A stretch of 33,398 bases of DNA from Deltaproteobacteria bacterium (GTDB lineage: Bacteria > Myxococcota_A > Polyangia > Fen-1088): contig JAFGPX010000058.1 of NCBI GenBank assembly GCA_016935975.1, forward strand, positions 1-33,398, written 5' to 3'. The notes beneath the pieces were generated by a model. That model was not told where the DNA came from. It saw nothing but the letters and a program-made list of their open reading frames with translations, and did no database searches. Numbering within the stretch: the first letter of the stretch is position 1; the number at the start of each line of letters is the position of its first letter. Position numbers and translations under genes: made by a program. Positions 30,264-33,398 of the stretch are shown one piece after another.

Positions 30264-31763
30264 TTGCGACACAAGGCTCTATCGAGAAGGCATTGCGGCG
30301 CCGGCATCGTGGTCTCTCTGGCCATTCTGGTCGGACTTGCCGGGGGCGCGGCCCCTGCCCACGCCAAGCGCGCGTCGGCCAAGCGCGCGTCGGCGGGCAA
30401 ACGGATCGCGGTCTTGCCGCCGGCCGAGGGGGCTGCCAAGCACGCCGCCGTCATGGCCAAGATTGCGACCGTGCTCAAGCAGCACAAGATGCAGGCGATC
30501 ACGGGCGGCCCCGTCAAGAAGGCGTTGGCCAAGAGCGGCATTCCCGCCTCGGACGACGAGTGGGTCGCCCTGGCCCGCAGGCTGAAGGCGGACGGCATGC
30601 TCGAGTCCACCATCTCCGCAAGCGGCGCCAAGCGCCGCATCGAAGTGGCCGTGCACAGTGGCGCCGACGGCTCGGTCGTGGGGAGCGCGACCTTCGCCGC
30701 CAAGGGATCTCCGGCCAAGCTGGCCGCCGTGGTGGCGTCCGGGTTCTGGAAGAAGCTCGGGAAGGCCGTCAAAGCGACCGCGCCCCCGAAGAAAGGCGAA
30801 CCGCCCGTCGAGGCGGCGCCCAGCGCGGAGGTTCCCGAGGCGCCCGCGCCGACGGCCGAGGCGGCGGAGGCGGCCGCGCCCGCGGAGTCCGAAGAGACCG
30901 GGGAGGCGGAAGGAGAAGAAGAGGACACCGCGGAGGCGCCGGCCGCCGAGCCTCTCGCTCTCGCGGGCGAAGAGGGCACGGCGCCGCCGCCCGCCCGCAA
31001 GCGCAAGGGCAAGCGCCGGGCGAGCGAGCCGCGGGCGCTGGAGGTCGAAGTCGGATTCCGGGCCTTGCAGCGCCTCTTCGAGTACGCGCCAACCTCGGCC
31101 GCAACGGCCTACGTTCGGCATTTCCTGCCCGTGGTGCAGGCACGCGTGGCCTGGTTCCCCATCACCTACGCCGGCGCATTCCTGGCCGTCGAGATCAATC
31201 CCTGGCTGTCGACCGAGATGGAGGGCGCCGGCGACGTGTCCTACCCGACCGGCACGCGCGAGATCGTCATCGGCCCGCAAGGCCGCTATCCGTTGTCGTT
31301 CGGCCTGGTCGGTTTGAGCGCGGCCTACTTCCAGCACGTGTTCCAGATCGGAGATCCCTCGGACACGAGCGCGCCCTTGCGGTTCACCATGCCCTGGCCG
31401 GACGTCGCCTACCAGGGCGTGCGCCTGGCGGCCAGCGGGCGTTTCTATCTCTGGAACGTCGTCACGGCCGGCGCCGAGGCGGCCTACCGCGTGGTCACCA
31501 GCCCGGGCGAGGGCGGCAGCTTCGTCCGCTCCTCGTCCTACTTCCCGAACGGCAAGACGAGCTTCGGTTTCGACGTGTCGGCGTTTGCGAGCGTGGGCGT
31601 GCTGCGCTGGCTGGAGATCCGCGCCGGCGTCGACTACCGGCGCTACTCCTTCGGCGCGCTGCAGACGGAATCGGGCAGCGCCAATAGCATCAGCGCCACC
31701 GGCGCCACCGACCAGTACCTGGGATTCACATTGAGCGCCGTCGGCTACTTCGGGGGGAAGTGA
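30264..31763 (+). CDS. Exported protein with Ala/Glu/Pro linker and outer-membrane-like C-terminal region
   Basis: 499 residues from a TTG start, chosen because AAGGAG lies 5 bases upstream and a typical signal peptide begins there (basic MRHKALSRRHC, hydrophobic GIVVSLAILVGLAGGAAP, cut after AHA at about 34). Residues about 43-160 form an alpha/beta domain (RIAVLPPAEG.. AVMAKIATVLKQHKMQAI.. LKADGMLESTISASG.. RRIEVAVHSGADGSVVGSA) resembling periplasmic domains that precede such barrels in Myxococcota. About 175-260 is an Ala/Glu/Pro-rich acidic spacer followed by a basic KRKGKRR patch. The last 235 residues have amphipathic, aromatic strands (FPITYAGAFLAVEINPW, YPLSFGLVGLSAAYFQHVF, FYLWNVVTAGAEAAYRVV, YLGFTLSAVGYF). 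The end, GGK, lacks the terminal aromatic residue of classical barrels. Function unknown. Confidence 0.72.
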   Translation: MRHKALSRRHCGAGIVVSLAILVGLAGGAAPAHAKRASAKRASAGKRIAVLPPAEGAAKHAAVMAKIATVLKQHKMQAITGGPVKKALAKSGIPASDDEWVALARRLKADGMLESTISASGAKRRIEVAVHSGADGSVVGSATFAAKGSPAKLAAVVASGFWKKLGKAVKATAPPKKGEPPVEAAPSAEVPEAPAPTAEAAEAAAPAESEETGEAEGEEEDTAEAPAAEPLALAGEEGTAPPPARKRKGKRRASEPRALEVEVGFRALQRLFEYAPTSAATAYVRHFLPVVQARVAWFPITYAGAFLAVEINPWLSTEMEGAGDVSYPTGTREIVIGPQGRYPLSFGLVGLSAAYFQHVFQIGDPSDTSAPLRFTMPWPDVAYQGVRLAASGRFYLWNVVTAGAEAAYRVVTSPGEGGSFVRSSSYFPNGKTSFGFDVSAFASVGVLRWLEIRAGVDYRRYSFGALQTESGSANSISATGATDQYLGFTLSAVGYFGGK

Positions 31764-31765
31764 CC

Positions 31766-31778
31766 GCCCCTCGGGGGC
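31766..31778 (+). terminator. GC-rich hairpin right after the stop codon
   Basis: GCCCC (31766-31770), loop TCG, GGGGC (31774-31778), three bases after the TGA of the preceding gene. Perfect 5-bp stem; no T-tract, so only a candidate terminator. Confidence 0.35.
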
Positions 31779-31931
31779 AATCCGTCTGGCGTCTCCCCGG
31801 CAAGTCCACGCGAAAACGAGCCGACGAAAACGACGCGTTTGCGCTGCCCGCGAGCCGAAGTCGGGCCTCGGGGCCACTGCGCACGGCAGACCGAGCCCGC
31901 CTGGGGCGAAGGTCAACGGAGGAGATGACCG

Positions 31932-33317
31932 ATGCCACGCAATGCGACCGCGATCGTGGTGCTGTGTCTGGCGACGGGCGCCTGCAGCTCGAAGAACAGC
32001 GGCTCTGAGGGAAGAGGAGGCACCTCGGGCACGGGGGGACAATCGGCCGGCGGCGGTGTGACGGCGAGCGGTGGCAGCCCGGCAGGCGGGGGTGGTCGAA
32101 CGACGGGGTTCACGAGCGCCGCGGGTGGCGCGACGACGGCCACGGGCGGCAGCCGGGCTGCGGGGGGAATCGCCGGGGCGGGCGCGATTGTGGCGACCGG
32201 GGGCACCCGCGCGCCGGGCGGCAGCGCGGGCGTCGGAGGAGCCACGGGCGGAGGCGGCAGCCGCGGGACGGGCGGAAGGATCTCGACCGGCGGCAGCCGG
32301 GCGGCGGGTGGGACGATGGCCGCAGGTGGCGTCACCGCGACGGGCGGAGCCACCGCCGCGGGTGGCGCCACGGCGTCCGGCGGAAGCGGAGGCGGCCTCG
32401 ACGGCGGCGCCATCGAACCACCGGCCGACGGCCTCATCGGTTTCGCGGCCGTCCCGGGGCTCGGGCTGGAGACCACGACGGGCGGCAAAGGCGGACCGGT
32501 CGTGACGCCGGCCACGCTGGACGAGCTGCGCGCCGCCATGGACTCGAACGACGCCATGATCATCCTGGTCGGCGGCACCTTCGACCTGGGCGGCATGACC
32601 CCGCTGCGGTCGAACAAGACGCTCATCGGCTCGGCGGGGGCCCGCCTCGTCAACGGCGGTCTGGAGATCTACAAGCGGCAGAACATCGTCATCCGCAACA
32701 TCGTGTTCGCGGACGGCACCGACGACACGATGAAGATCAACCAGAACACCCATCACGTCTGGGTGGATCATTGCGACTTCACCAACTCCGCCGACGGTCT
32801 TTTCGACATCACCCGGCAGACGAGCTTCATCACGATCTCGTACAATCGCTTCTACCAGCACAGCAAGACGATGCTCATCGGGCACAGCGACTCGGCCAGC
32901 GACGACACCGGCTATCTCAAAACGACCGTCCATCACAACTGGTTCGACGGCACCGAACAGCGCCACCCGCGCGTGCGCTTCGGCGAAGTCCACGTCTTCA
33001 ACAACTACTACCTCGACAACGGGCTCTACGGCGTGGCCTCCACCATGGAGGCGGACGTGGTGATGGAAGGCAATTTCTTCGAAGGAGTCGCGCACCCATC
33101 CTATGTCGGCTACGACGAGTCGGGCCCCGGCGACCTGGTCGAACGCAACAACGTCTACCGGAATTCCGGCACACCCGAGACGCGAGGCGCGGCCTTCGAT
33201 CCGACCTCGTACTATCGGTACGTCGTGGACGATCCCGACACGATCCCCGCGCGCGTGAAGGCCCAAGCCGGCGCCGGCGTGCTCGACCCCGACGCGGTCT
33301 TGGCGGCCGCGCGCTAG
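31932..33317 (+). CDS. Pectate lyase lipoprotein, polysaccharide lyase family 1
   Basis: 461-residue surface-anchored pectate lyase. Lipobox TGAC with Cys18; residues about 24-158 are a Gly/Thr/Ala linker of TGG repeats; the lyase beta-helix follows from about 165. PL1 landmarks: SNKTLIG (227-233), VWVDH (276-280) followed by Ca2+-site acidic residues, FITISYNRF, and RHPRVR (344-349), the RxPxxR signature with catalytic Arg, next to FGEVHVFNNYY. Start: GGAGGAG 7 bases upstream (31918-31924). It is the second PL1 enzyme in the window; the two share motifs and linker style but are otherwise divergent, so they may differ in substrate preference (degree of methylation or mode of attack). It stands alone, 168 bases after the preceding gene. 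Confidence 0.93.
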   Translation: MPRNATAIVVLCLATGACSSKNSGSEGRGGTSGTGGQSAGGGVTASGGSPAGGGGRTTGFTSAAGGATTATGGSRAAGGIAGAGAIVATGGTRAPGGSAGVGGATGGGGSRGTGGRISTGGSRAAGGTMAAGGVTATGGATAAGGATASGGSGGGLDGGAIEPPADGLIGFAAVPGLGLETTTGGKGGPVVTPATLDELRAAMDSNDAMIILVGGTFDLGGMTPLRSNKTLIGSAGARLVNGGLEIYKRQNIVIRNIVFADGTDDTMKINQNTHHVWVDHCDFTNSADGLFDITRQTSFITISYNRFYQHSKTMLIGHSDSASDDTGYLKTTVHHNWFDGTEQRHPRVRFGEVHVFNNYYLDNGLYGVASTMEADVVMEGNFFEGVAHPSYVGYDESGPGDLVERNNVYRNSGTPETRGAAFDPTSYYRYVVDDPDTIPARVKAQAGAGVLDPDAVLAAAR

Positions 33318-33377
33318 CAGCCCGTGGTGAAAGTCGGACCGAGCCGTTCGGAGTGGATTCGGCCCGGATGCAAGGAG

Positions 33378-33390
33378 CGGCGAAGCGCCG
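33378..33390. terminator. Small hairpin downstream of the pectate lyase
   Basis: CGGCG, loop AAG, CGCCG: a perfect 5-bp stem 61 bases after the stop and close to the window edge. It could be a terminator or part of a repeat; its other side cannot be judged. Confidence 0.25.
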
Positions 33391-33398
33391 AATACTAG

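Noticed and set aside
30279..33266. 995-residue minus-strand open frame
   Set aside because: Antisense to two plus-strand genes with strong start sites and domains.

Overview
The window is high-GC DNA, mostly packed with genes, that looks like a Myxococcota (deltaproteobacterial, Polyangia-like) chromosome. This rests on several family-level signs: secreted lipoproteins with long Gly/Thr 'TGG' linkers, Cys-rich lipoproteins, a very large TPR protein, outer-membrane proteins with Ala/Pro/Glu-rich spacers, a PPi-type phosphofructokinase and eukaryote-like PPP phosphatase and caspase domains. No rRNA, tRNA or CRISPR array was seen, so the taxonomic call is an inference.

Layout. 1-2.2 kb: the 3' part of a secreted family-1 pectate lyase (+) converges on a CE3-like SGNH esterase lipoprotein (-). 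2.4-3.4 kb: an AraC-type regulator (-). 3.6-11.9 kb: a long minus-strand series, read from its 5' end as HEAT-like exported protein, PPi-dependent phosphofructokinase, RlmN-type radical-SAM methyltransferase, YfhO-like membrane protein, outer-membrane protein (ATGA overlap with YfhO) and a TerB-like/PPP phosphatase. 12-13 kb: an outer-membrane protein (+). 13-17.2 kb: a secreted caspase-PDZ protein and the RecD2 helicase (both -). 17.3-25.4 kb: a visibly lower-GC segment with a 1363-residue secreted FG-GAP/choice-of-anchor A protein (-), a broken transposase (-), and a coupled pair on + (TPR-like periplasmic protein, Cys-rich lipoprotein). 25.4-29.8 kb: a 1474-residue protein with a degenerate SIR2-like domain and TPR repeats (-). 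30.3-31.8 kb: a signal-peptide protein with an outer-membrane-like C-terminus (+, TTG start). 31.9-33.3 kb: a second pectate lyase lipoprotein (+).

Most notable structural observation: about 108 bp containing the 3' end of the SIR2-TPR gene occurs twice in the same orientation, at 25358-25465 (in place) and at 17210-17317 (orphan, just upstream of recD2). The two copies bracket exactly the lower-GC segment. This looks like an approximately 8.1 kb insertion at the 3' end of the SIR2-TPR gene that separated it from recD2, leaving a duplicated gene tail at the far side.

Functionally, the edges of the window carry plant-polysaccharide (pectin/xylan) degradation genes displayed on the cell surface. 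The middle holds envelope proteins, a possible protein-phosphatase/envelope operon, and two secreted proteins of probable caspase-like fold. A purine-rich inverted-repeat element occurs before two minus-strand genes and confuses their start assignment.
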